A DNA stretch of 64,000 nucleotides from Varroa destructor (taxonomy: Eukaryota; Arthropoda; Arachnida; Mesostigmata; Varroidae). Both the position numbers and the translations under genes were made by a program. Below, one piece after another: positions 1 through 12,190 of this stretch. The notes under the pieces were generated by a model. It did not search any database. It saw only the letters and a list, made by a program, of their open reading frames with translations, and was not told the DNA's origin. Every line of letters starts with the position of its first letter. Position 1 is the first letter of the stretch. The stretch spans positions 31,271,319-31,335,318 of the forward strand of contig NW_019211458.1 of NCBI RefSeq assembly GCF_002443255.2, written 5' to 3'.

Positions 1-3000
1 TATGCTGGAATTTAAAAACTTAACGATTTTTGTTGTTTTTTCTTTTTATTTAATGGCATACGGCGATAATAGACATGGCTAAGGTTTACCGTACAAGATA
101 CTGTATATACTATCAAAAGTAGTCTGGCATATAAGTAAGCTTCATTTGCTATCTTGCTGTTCTACAGTATTATTATTGTTATTATTATATAGTACTACAT
201 TATTCCGATTCTATATATATCTGACTAAGATATGAATAAATTATAAACGTAGACACTAGATTAGCCAGCCTTATGTAGATGTCTAACTACACTAATGCAA
301 TTTGCTTCTATGTGACCTCTTCGCCACCATATAAGACGGGATAGCAAAACGGACCGAACGACCACACATATAAGCATACTACAATATGAAAATTTCGATA
401 TTTACAAGCTTTGAGCAAATATACTTGATCACTCTTGGTCTCTCTGTCTATATTGCAGGCTCAGCACTCACTGTTTTGTTTCGATTTCCTTTGGTCGCAC
501 GTACATTTGGCAGACATTCTAAAATATGGCACGTTGAATGCCCCGCAGTCTGCCTAACATGCGAAATGTTACAGCGTTTAATGCCAAGGCTGCTTGAGAT
601 GATGATTGTTTCAAAACAAGATCGTCAAGCGGGACAGTCGACACCCCAGTAGAGCAATACGACGTACGCAAAGAATGAAATAAATGATATTAAACGATCG
701 TACACAGATACAGCTCCAGTAGCACTATATGTCTAGGGTGTACTTCAGGGCCTCGGTTTCTACCCATCTCCTAGCCTAACAGCTAGAATACGACTTCAAG
801 GCATTGTCCATGAGTTTAACTCAAAGGTAAGTTGGGAAATCATTTTGGGTAGTCCTCGAGAGTTTTCTGCAGCATTTCGCTAAATTCCCTGGTTCCCGTA
901 GCTAGTTTCTTCCACGTTTTAGCGTGTGAGCATCAACTTAGTTTTAGGGTTTCAGTAAACATGTACATGACACAAGATGCAAACTTTTGGAATTGATAAG
1001 AGTATTACACTTTTTAACTGACCTTCGATATATGTATACGTTTTGAGGTAAAAGGTTTACGTTAATCTAACGGCACAGAAAACATTTATGCCATGTCACA
1101 CCGGATAGTAACTTCCCCTGGGGAAGTAACTTGTCACCTGTATCTTCCTATTGTCGCCAATGTAATTGCTTACACCGCAGCATTAGAATTACAAAAGGAC
1201 TGGAATATAATATTCAATTAGATACCTTGTGCCCAATGACATTCATCGTCGGCTAAGGGTGATTCTGCATAAATAACCCGGTCTCCCAAGCTCAGTGAAG
1301 TAATCACTGTTAGCTCCCGCAGCATCTGCTCCTCGCGAAGTAGCCATACCTACGTAAGCCTCCGTAGATCATATAAGCAGTACATCTCACTACACATTCT
1401 ATTGATGCTAAGTAAGCGCTTCAAAATAATGGTGTCACCTAGCTATAGGTTAACATCGCCATTTTCCTTTCTTGTTAAGAGCTGGTGAATGAGATGTTGT
1501 CTGCTTGGCCGGGTGACTGGCTCGTTCGTTAACCTATTGTTGGCCATTCGTCCTTCGGTAGCCGAACTTTCGCTACTCTTCTCACCTATACTGCATCGTT
1601 AGGAATTTCCGCTTCCCTCTGGCGAGCTTTTATGGCAATGATGTCTGCTGTCCCAGTGTGGCTTTTGCCGTTTTGCCAGCTTTCGATACGATGCTGTCGA
1701 TGACACCGCATAGTGTACCTGTCCCTTATATATACATATACGTCAAAAACCATGCAGCTAGAGTATAGCATCTGCACGGCAGCGCCACGTCTCTCTTGAG
1801 TCTTCGGGTAAGAAAATGATCACACAGCCCGCTTGTGAACCTATAGGCAAGATCATTATTGAGGTTCGCCGATCAGCTGCTTAGTGAGTTGTCGATCGAT
1901 GATAATCATCAGTTACGCTGGCGTGAAAATTGTCTTACTTGACGACTTCTTCAAATGCCGTCTTCGAACACTCATCTTAAGCCAAACCACTTTAGTTCGT
2001 CGTGGAAGAACAATATTAGTCTGCAATGACTAACCTTACTTGGCATGCTCCGTCTGTATAAAGTCGTGCGGGTTAGTAACAGTAATGCCGTCTAAGACTG
2101 AGATAAACAGTACTGACTTACTTACGTGGCTACATGTGGTACAGCTGAGTTTCTGTCAATGTGGCCATATTCGAACTTGGGATAGCAATAACTAAATTTT
2201 CAAAGCTTGTTCAAATTTCATATCTAAATAATTAAGACGGGCTAAGTATATGTTGATGCCACGCGCGCCCATGTTACGCCCATGACCTCACTGAATTTGC
2301 GCGACTGCGAAATTTATAGAGTGTAGCTGCCTGTCACCTAAGATAGCTCATACCTACCGAAACAAAAGCATATACAGGCGAGTACGAGTGAATCTGTAAA
2401 GTGGCAAAAACCCCAAACCTACCTATGCTATTTTCTTGCGTATAGCCGACGCATTGCACCTGCCGAGGTAACTACTTTTGCGACCGTTAACTATTGGTCA
2501 CTCATTACACTGACATTCATGAGAACGCTTCGTCCTCATGTGAACACGGGATCTCCCCGTTTAACATAGAGCTTAAGATCTGTATAGCTATGCTACTTCA
2601 GTATTTCAAGATAGAGCTGAAGAGTGGGCGGATTTAGGTCCCCTTGCATTTACCAAGCTCTAATTTAAATTTACTAATCTATACACATATAGGAGAAACA
2701 CCTTTCCTTGGTCAGCTTGACATGCCGGTAATACTATTCGATATCCAGCACTATACTTCGGTTATTTGTCTACAAAGAGAATCGTGCACATTCGTAACGG
2801 AACGCGTCGAGGCGGAGAAGTGAATTTAATAATTAACAGCGGGATCTCTTATGCTGACGCTTGCTCATGTCCTTACCGACCGGAAAACGGATTCTGTTAT
2901 ATTTCTTCGGCGATCATTTCGGCGTTGCAAACGAGCACATCGTTCTGCCTTAATAACTAAATATTGCCAACACGTTTGTTCCCTGTTTCTGAAGTTCGGC

Positions 3001-6000
3001 AAACACATGCGTTCTCACCGCCGCTTCTAATTAATTCGTAAAAAGTATATTACAAACAAGTATTTGCAGAGGAGAAGTGGAAACGCAAGAGCTATTATTG
3101 AACACTCGACAACGATGTAACGAAAAACCGCCAGCTGCTGTTCGTAGGAAACAATTTCTTAAATGGGTTACGTGTGGCCTGAGACATTGAGTTTACATTT
3201 CATAGTTAGCTGAACTTTTTGGGCTCTGGGGCAGTATTTCACTGAATAGAACACTATCAGTAAAATGACCATTTAAGGCACTTGCTACCCGTGTGTGACC
3301 AGATCGATTTTATTTATCGACCCAAACGGCTTCGAGCGACGTTTAGACTGTTGTCATTATCCATTATTTATTATTTTCCCTCGCAAACCGACGTGGAGCT
3401 GGGTTATATTATTTCCATCTTTTCATTATGTATCTGACTCAGTCGGTCGTAAGGCAACTGGTGAACACGGACAGAGGATGACGCGCAAGACGCCATAACC
3501 ATAAATACGCTCATCACACGATGTCGCTAGGCAAGTTTTATAGTATTTGTTCACGGGAGAGTAGCAGCAGAAAGATAATCATTCGTAAAACTCTTTTACC
3601 GATCGCACAGAACTCCTAGTTGCTCGAAAATGTAAGAGGCTGTCACGATACTGAAGACCAATGTCTAACGCTGCGTATAGAAGTAAAAATTTCCACCATT
3701 TCGGTGTTTGTAATCAGTAGTAAAAATAAGCGGGGCCGGCGATCCACGAAAAAGCTTTCTCTAATGGTACAAGCGTCCTGGTTTCTGAATATGTCAGAAA
3801 TCAAATATTTTAAGGTGCAGTATTTAGCTCGTCCGCTTATAATGAATTGATACAATTTATTTTCTAACCCTGTCTCTCTTGTCGGAAGGTTGGGTGAAAT
3901 AATAGGTCGTTCATCTACTGAGGGCCAAAACGTGGTTACCGTGCAAAACGACATAAGTGCATGTCCCTAGACCTGTACGGTTGTGCACACAAAGTAGGGC
4001 CTTAGATCTAATTTTTTTTAAATGGAAACCACATGTTTTAGCGTATTCGTGACGAATATCCTCGAAATATTGTGCCAGATTGACAAAAGAAAATGACTGT
4101 ACATTCATGGTATCGAAGAGTTATCTGTAAGATCAATTCGCCTAACACAGTTCAAACTGTCTAGTACAGTTATTATTATTTTTCGGAACACCGATTTAGC
4201 TTTGCGACAATGAAACCCACGGCGTGGTTCATAACGGTAGGCAATTTCGTACCATAGTGTTTCAGTTTCCCTGAATCGGGCGTGAAAACAATGTCATAGG
4301 AAAATATGATACACTTCATTAGAAAATGAAGTTTGGCTCCGTATGATAGCTGACTTATTATTGGTGGAGGTCATTCTAATTGCGTGCGATTGATTCCGCA
4401 AGGCTTATACTATTGATAAGTACTTCACTATCCTAAAGATGATTTGCTGGTCGTACCTATTCGCTGTTGCTCTACCTCTGACGGAGCGTTTTGAAAAGAA
4501 GTGTTGACATACACCCAAATTATTAATTAATGACGACGACTTACATTTTCGCCTCATAAATCCAAAACCCTACGTCCACACGGGCCAGTTGGAAGGCATT
4601 GCAGGTGTACGCTTCATTCTGTATTTCTGTTATATCGAAATCGGCAGCTGTCAAAGGTTCGTCGTAGAAAGTTGTTCGTGAAGTACCACGACCTGCACAA
4701 AAATGGCATTTCATCAACGGTAAAGAACCATATCAGCAAGCATAATCTTGTAGCCTTCTTCATATCACTGAGACTATAGGGGGTGATTAATTCGTAGTGA
4801 CTGTAACAGAATCATCTGTCGTAAACCCAGCTAATCCAGTTGTATGTACACAAATTAGACATTTTCTTTGTCTAGTATTTCTCGCCTTTGTCTAGTATTT
4901 GCTAATTTTCGCTTGTTTACACGTATCTATCCAAAGTGTAAGAAAAAATAAAGGGAGCACCATTTTATTTCTAGGACTAATCAACGCATACGTAACTAAC
5001 AACTGCGCAATGCGCGAACATGCGATGTGATAGATGAATTGCCTGATCCACGCCAGCTAGTGTAGCTGCTATAAGTTTATTACGAACTTCTCGTAAGTTC
5101 CGACAATACGATTCCCTACGGAAATTTCCCTAACATCTATAGTGTAACAGAAATCTTAGGCCATAAAATGATAAGCAATAGTAGATGGCTATACTTCAAG
5201 ATACTTGCCTTCAAAGTTTTTTTCATCTATCGGGAACCTTTTACCATTACAGCGCAGATTGTTATCTATACAGTTATCGGCTATCACCTGCTGACTTAAC
5301 AAGCCCAAGCAAATTTCAGCAAGAGCAAAACGACGTGGCGTGAGCATCATGCAAATCAGCTTTCAGAAAATGATCTGTAGTTTAACTTGATAAAATGCTT
5401 TCGAACATGGCGGTTCCACCCAGACAGCGACGCCGGGGGATTGGCGGTTGATGTTGTCTAGACAAATGAAAACACTTGCCCATCAGGTGTCACGGAGATT
5501 AGGCCCGCATATCCGTCCTTTTGTCATGATATATTAAAGAGCTTCTTCGGCAACAGCATTCGCACACAGAGATAGACTCGTTCATTATATAGCGAATAAA
5601 TTTGTACGAAACAATAATATACGTTATACCTGCGCTTATTCCATGACACGTACGGTAGTACAGGCGCAACGACTGAACTCATGGTAATTAGAATTTCTAG
5701 AAAGCGGTAAGATCTTTGTTTGTCTTAACGAAATATTCTCGAATTTCGTTAGATTGGAAAGCGCTAGGTGAATTCCGGTATTAATAACATAATCTAGGTA
5801 GACAGAAAAAGAAAGAACCGATAAAAAATAGCAGTAGAAATGGATAAATTGCATCACCCAGCTTGATGGGTAGCACCTTAAGGCCTGGCCATTCTGGCCG
5901 GCTTCGTAGATTAGATGTTATTTTACTGCTCTGCTATAAACGGAGGATATTCTAGTTTATCTAAGTGGAATTACTAATTTGCGTCGTGATGAATAGGATT

Positions 6001-6770
6001 CAATGGAGGTTTAGCTATACAGTCACGTTCTCAACATGCGCCATCTCGAACAGGGAAGGTTAACATTAGAACTTTGCTGGTTTATAATTTTGAAGATGAA
6101 CGTTCTGTTTAACTAGTTGTCACAGGCTGGTGCGTAGCTCGGTGCCATGACTTGACAACTACAAAGCAATTGCGTGCGATCAACAACCCCATCGTTACGC
6201 TGGGTTTTTTTCTGCCCACAGTACCGTTGTTTACGCTGAAAAATTCCGCTGAATAAATCAAGTAACGCTGTAAGGCAATAAATAATTTCGAATTCTCACC
6301 GAAATCTGTCGTCGAGAATAGCCGGAAAGTTACCGAACATAAATAACTTTCTATGCAGTAAAATGTGTTGTTTCACCCTGTGAAAGATTTAGCTTAGAGG
6401 ATACTAATAAACAAAAGTTGCCGAGTTTAGTTCGCTTTCTTGTGACATGGCGTCAATTCGCCATGGATTAGGAGTCAAAATCTGTCTACCAGTTGCCTAG
6501 CCACTCAAAATGTTGTGTGCCGGATCAACGTTTTTCTAGGATTGAGCTCTCGTGAAACGCAGCTTACAGTGTCGAACAAATGCAACCACAGGCGCCGGTC
6601 CTGAAAGACCACATCTGTCCTACAAGGCTACGATGCTTTACGCATGTATAAAGATGATACCATTTTGTAATAAGGTCCACTTCGAACATATCTATAGTCG
6701 ATTGCAAGCGATGGTCGCAGCTTACTAATTCATATTTATTACTATGGACGCTCTCGGGTACGTTGCCTTG
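1..6770. other. Intergenic or intronic DNA, no gene seen
   Basis: I see no exon, RNA gene or transposon motif in this stretch. The open frames are all about 100 codons or shorter, several overlap on opposite strands, and none has a recognisable family motif. A small direct repeat (tttgtctagtattt) occurs twice about 21 bases apart near 4,866-4,901. Composition is AT-leaning and looks like unique neutral sequence. Confidence 0.6.
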
Positions 6771-6829
6771 TGTATGTCGCACGACCGGTTTAGGCTTTCC
6801 TTAAGCCTAAACCGGTCGTGCGACATACA
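6771..6829. repeat. Perfect 27-bp inverted repeat with 5-bp spacer
   Basis: The left arm (6,771-6,797) begins tgtatgtcgcacgacc and ends taggctt. The right arm (6,803-6,829) is its exact reverse complement, and the spacer is tcctt. All 27 positions pair. The arms are GC-richer than the surrounding DNA. The transcript would form a perfect hairpin, and the DNA could form a cruciform. It could be a fold-back element, a very recent inverted duplication or an assembly/library palindrome; the sequence alone does not decide between these. Confidence 0.95.
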
Positions 6830-7735
6830 ACTACTAAAATTTGCATGACAGTAGCGTCGCCTATTCAAATTCATAAACATTATAAATGTCGTGAAATCTA
6901 TACGTATTCTATTCACATCATGAACTTTGTTGATATAATATTAACCGGTCCTCTAATTCCCAGTCGAGCTATTAAAAGATACGCGTCTGTGACAGCGCTA
7001 ATGGATGTATTCAGTCGTTTTTTGTAGCGTAATTATATTCAAGGGAGATAGATTTCTTTTACATCTGGTTGTTCGTACAAACATATTTATCACCGCAGAT
7101 ATCCTCTATTAACTCAGACGTTTCTGCGTGTTCTGAATGTTGTCAAGATACTATCAGACACATCGATAACACAAGTTTCCTTCTCGATATGTCCATATAA
7201 TTCGCTTTTGTATGCCTCAGTATACCAGTTGGTAGATTGCGGTTGTTTTGTCTAAAGCCATAGTGAGTATACTGCGATTCTATGTAATTCATGTTACATG
7301 CAACTTCTTGAGCAGTTCTTAGCGCTAGCGTGTTAGCTTCACGCCGCTCGGTGATAATGGGTTCTTGACGCAACATAAATTGACATAGCTCGATGCATAG
7401 TAACGACAAAATAGAAGTAGTAGCCAACATCCATTGAACAGCAGTCAAGATCGTTGTTGAGACGCCAAATGAACACGAAAAAGGAACTTTCCACTCTAGC
7501 CGCCTTCGGCGGGAGCATTAGCGACACCCAAGAACCTGCAGCATTATTATAGTCAATTATGTATACATTATATTGATCGTCTATTAATATTTGACGATTT
7601 TGCTAGTCTCGTTGCTATTTACTGTAGTCAGCGGCCTCTAGCCTTTCTGTTCTTCTGGTTCGTTCTATCTTCTCTCAAAGACAGACAACGGCTCCCATGA
7701 CACCTCCGTGACGCCATACTTTTCATGCTACTCTA
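6830..7735. other. No gene seen
   Basis: Nothing recognisable is present. The longest open frame (7,143-7,448, minus strand, 101 codons) overlaps another minus-strand frame and has no family motif. Confidence 0.55.
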
Positions 7736-8350
7736 GCCGTAGGCACGAGTTGTTTGTATCTCTCTCTTTCGTTCACACACAGACACACTCGCACACGCAC
7801 ACACGTGCACTTTTCCTTTTTGCTGGGACAAACTTTTGGACTTGTGCAGTCTAGCGAGTAGCGCGAAACTGCCGCCCTTCCCCATCGCCAACTACCGGCT
7901 ACCGTACACACATGCGCAGCTGCTTCGGCGACGCCCTGATCTGCTTTTGTTGGTAGTGACGACGGCGGCGGCGGCGGCAGCAGCAGCAGCAGCAGCTATT
8001 ACATTACTTAGTGGCCTTGTCTAGCATCTAGGTCGCGCCATCTCTACGATACTGAAAATGCCGCCGCTGCAGCAGCAGTTGTCGCAGCGATAACGTCTCT
8101 TACCACCTTTACGCCTTTCCACAAATGCACGGGTATGCTACACAAAGCCCAGGCGGTGGAGGCTACGTGCTCATGACAGAGGTGAAGTCAGCGGCAAATT
8201 CATTGTAGTCACTGACCGACGAAAAAGGCGGTAATAGCAGCAGCGGTAGCAACAAGTAACGGCCAGAATTGAAGCGCAGCATAACCCATGACTTGGCGCA
8301 GGTCGGCTGTCAGCTAGCGTCTGCCGCTGGGCGCTTGCGTTACCGAGCTT
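7736..8350. other. GC-richer island with CA and GCG/CAG repeats
   Basis: The composition shifts to GC-rich. There is a degenerate CA/CG-type dinucleotide run around 7,775-7,808 and a triplet repeat at 7,962-7,996, followed by further gccgccgctgcagcagcag-like sequence near 8,058-8,080. The short frames here are low-complexity, for example an alanine run that simply translates the triplet repeat. It could be a promoter or 5' exon of an unseen gene, or just a repeat-prone segment. I cannot show that it is transcribed. Confidence 0.4.
7962..7996. repeat. GCG then CAG triplet microsatellite
   Basis: A run of ggc/gcg triplets (about five) passes directly into seven cag units. In one + strand frame it translates to polyalanine, but that frame is only 62 codons and is not a credible gene. 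Confidence 0.9.
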
Positions 8351-11300
8351 GTATGTACACTTAGCTTTGTGAAGTATGATGAGATGCTGACGAGAGCAAC
8401 CAGGACGATAGTTTTCGTCCATTATACAGTACGTAAACAACAGGAGCACATATTGGAGTGGCAGTGGGAAGATGCGTAGACCGAACGCGTGCAGACCCGT
8501 TTGTCTGGGCTCTTGTTTTTTATGACAGTCTGTTAACGCTACGTAGTATAGTCCGTGTACAGTTCAAAAGAAGCAAACGACCGAACAAGCAATTCAATGT
8601 TGTTATTCAAAGCAATATATTCAGGGCATGACATAGAAAAGCATTTTAGATAGCATAGGACAACAGCGATGCGTGGACACCGGTATTGTGAAACAACCCA
8701 CGAGAGAGCCCCACGAAACTCAGAGAAAAAAGAAGGAAAAGGGAAGTGCAACGCGACGGTAACATACCATACAAGCAGCATGCTCCTTTAATCCACCCAC
8801 AAAGTCTACCTTTTGACTACGATTTGTTTGCTACCCGTAGAGAAGCTTTGGTCAGTTTCTTTTTCTTATCTCTTATTCTTTCTTTAGCTAACATGGCGCA
8901 AACTCTTTGCGATGGTCTCTTGGAAAGCAAATGATCGGTTACAAATGGAGAAGTCTTCTCCTCTCTGATGACTCTCATTTTTTATTGGCCGTACAGTAAA
9001 CAGTCATGCATTTCACTTATCCCGATGTATCCTCATTAATGCTATGTGTATCTATTATAGTGACGGATGGACAACAGTTTAATACGTTGTGGAACAAAGC
9101 TCACTTCTGGTCCACCGCACCCTTGCATGGTCGCCCTTTTTCGACATTTAACGTGGTTTTTCCTTCCAAAGATCATTGCTTACTTTAGTCTGTTCGGAGG
9201 ACTTAGCCTAAAAAGACCCTCTATGAAGACGCACATATCCTTTACTACCCCCATCTCCCCGTTGGTCATGATCGGTTTCGTGTTACTGTCAAACAGACAT
9301 CGCGTCTTCATTCGGGCTGAGTCGATGACTGGAATGTTAAGCAAATGGGCAGAGTACACCCCAAAAAGGCTTAACTAAACATCGAAATAGAGCTTAACCC
9401 ATTGACAGCTATGTAACAAGCTTACAAGTTGCCCTGAGGTCCAACAAACACTACAAAGCATCCCTTTGACCTCTTCGATAGGAGCGTGTGGTAGATAAGA
9501 GAGAGAGAGAGAAACGACGCAACCCTCCTGAACTGATGTCAGTCCGTGTCTCACTTCTACTATATTGAGTGGATAAAGCCAGTTCAGGAAAGGCCTGTAA
9601 GCACTTACGTAATAAAGTCTGGTTATAGCATACCCTGGCACTTCTTTCTTTTCTGCAACGGGCCCTACATCGAGGACAAAGAACTCCACATCAAGCGGCC
9701 GACTTCTGTCTGTACCTTTAGAGACCTCCGGCTGTATGAGTCGATTTTCCTCATAGAGGTTTGCTCCGCCACATCGAGAGTCGAAAGAGAAAAGCGAACA
9801 CGGCCGTTGAGCCCATGTCGAATTGTCTAAGCCAACTCATACACTTCAGATCCCATCTCCGCTGAGGCCGCTAAAACAACTAGCTAATAAAAGTAATCGA
9901 TTTCGTCAATATTGTTCCAGAATAGGTTTAGAATAGGCATAAAATTGACAAGAATCATGAGAGACACAAGCAACGATGGGAGAAAAGGGACAAGCGGTCA
10001 TAACAGCTATGAAACCCTATGGAACATCTTTTGCTGACGTTATCGCCCCGGCTACGGGTGCTGCTTCTGTTGGCTAAAAGAACGCAATGAGGAACCCAGC
10101 GGAAATGCAGGGACGTTGAGTGCAAGCGAATGTTGGATGTGATCAAGAGGGCAAGAGGGAGCGTCGGTCCAAGGATGAAAGGAAAATGATAATAAACACT
10201 ATGTTAATTATAATATGCAGCCACGTCTAGCGCGAATTGCGTCTGAAAGTCGGAACTTGTCGGGTAAAACTCGGACAACGACTCGTGCAGAAATCGGTCG
10301 AACTAAACGATACTGGTTAGCTGTATATTGGGCAGTGGTAGGAACCGACGATAAAGGACTAGTGGAAAATGGCGAAAGCTACAATTCTTACTAAGATAAT
10401 TATCTTCGAAGCCGCTATTCGAGAAATAATGGCCAAGCCATCCTGCTCCAGTATACTTACTATAATTAAACACGCTTTGTACCTACGTGTAACTTCTATT
10501 CATTTTCGATCTTCTGTTCTAATAGGTTCGTAGACGTCGCCCGTTCGATAAGCATGTTTCTCATTATTCCATTATTGCTACATGGGCGAGTCTATCTCGC
10601 AGAGTCTCTACCTGTGCATTTCCTTTTTTTATCTTTAACCCTTTGAGCGTGCCTCCACCAAGTCGTTATTGAAGCAAGATTAATCTTGATCTCCATATAT
10701 CTCGACTTAATTGAAGATCGTGGACATTTTCAATAAGTGTATAAGGAAAGCCTTGTAAGATGACACAACTGATTGAAGAATGAATAGTGACTGCTATACG
10801 TATCGAAGTTCACATTTATGCTTTATGTGATAATGAGTTATGGTTGTATAGAGCTGTACGCTGTGGAGGATTCAAAAGGAATATATTCCACGAAGTAAAG
10901 AAGTCAAAATTATCTATAAATGAATAGCGGCTTTTTGGCTCTTTGTTATAAATTTATACACTTCATTAACAAAATATCTTCCTCAGCGCCTCCAGGAACG
11001 GAGCCATACGTGAATACCCTAGTGTTAGAAAAAGAGGTTATTAAATATAAAATGTAATTCAAGAGATAAACCCTGAAATTTAGCATGAATATAAAACTAA
11101 ATGCTTTCGTTATAAGTTACCAGGACTTTCGAGTATTGCTCAATAATTTATTTATTTAGCGTACCTGACGTATTTACTGATTTAGGTAGAACCTAATTAA
11201 AAGCGTCCGATACACAAAACCTAGCACCATAATAGAAGTGAAAATTAAGAGCGTAAAAGGCACCTGTGAGCAACAAACAAACATATGACTAGTTCCATAT

Positions 11301-12059
11301 ACAGCAAAACGTGATTTATACGTGAATAGACGATAATGTCTGAATTGCCGAAGTCACTTGTCTGTTTCTCACAGTTCATCTGTCCAGTCGGTAGCCAACC
11401 AATATTTTGTTACGGTCGACCATCATTTCGATTAGAGTACCCAAACGAGCGTTTCCCTACTATATTGATATAATACTATTATTAAAAACGCTTCCCGTCT
11501 GGAGGCTTGACGCTTAACGACATTCGATATCAAGGGCATCTATAGGTCTGTACATAGGAAAACTATTAAAAAGATAGTGTAGAATTCATATTCAGAAACC
11601 CAATTGCGCTCCGTTGTTCGAAAGCCGCCAGTGTCTCCTGAAATAGGTGGAGTTAATGATTCGTGCATTTCTTAAAGGGATGGTTTTAGGCGTAACGAAA
11701 AAGAGAGCTGGCTAAAGAAGTTTGCTTACCTAATTTACACGGCCATATAACCTTTTGTCGAAACTCTAGAATACAGTCCCAATTTGATACACCGTGCTCA
11801 TAGTATCGACAGCAGCTGTAATAACAGAAATAGCAAACCTTAGCACGATCATATACTGCGTGAGTCTCAAAAAGATATTCGGTCGGGATCCCCAGAAGAG
11901 ATGTCTATCTAAGTTACGCATTTCAGTAGCGCCTTAGCGGCTTGCATCCAATCTGGAACGTCAGAGGCGACTACGCCTGTGCGAGCATACTTGGTCACAT
12001 AGACGTTTTCATATAGATTCCTCCACGATTTGCAGCACCATAGCAAAGTTGCACGTGAA
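8351..12059. other. No gene seen
   Basis: There is a short GA tract near 9,499-9,512. Short overlapping frames around 9.0-9.8 kb (up to 104 codons on both strands) show no family motif and no plausible splice structure. Confidence 0.55.
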
Positions 12060-12190
12060 CTGTGCGTTCATTTCTATGCCCGCTCCTGCCAGGCCTACGT
12101 TGCCAGGACCCGGGCTCAAACACACGATTTGTTTCCTACCGAGAACCAACCATCTCATGGAATTTCTAACAGCGCTACCGGACGTAAAAT
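12060..12190 (-). repeat. Possible tRNA-derived SINE-like relic
   Basis: On the minus strand an A-box-like stretch (ggtagcgctgttag, complement of 12,166-12,179) is followed by a B-box-like gtttgagccc (complement of 12,112-12,121) about 45 bases later. This order is typical of Pol III internal promoters in tRNA-derived SINEs. No paired cloverleaf arms are visible, so it is not a functional tRNA. Match quality is weak and the call rests on two short motifs. Confidence 0.25.

Noticed and set aside
7143..7448. 101-codon minus-strand frame considered as a gene
   Set aside because: It overlaps another minus-strand frame, has no recognised motif and no clear splice or start context.
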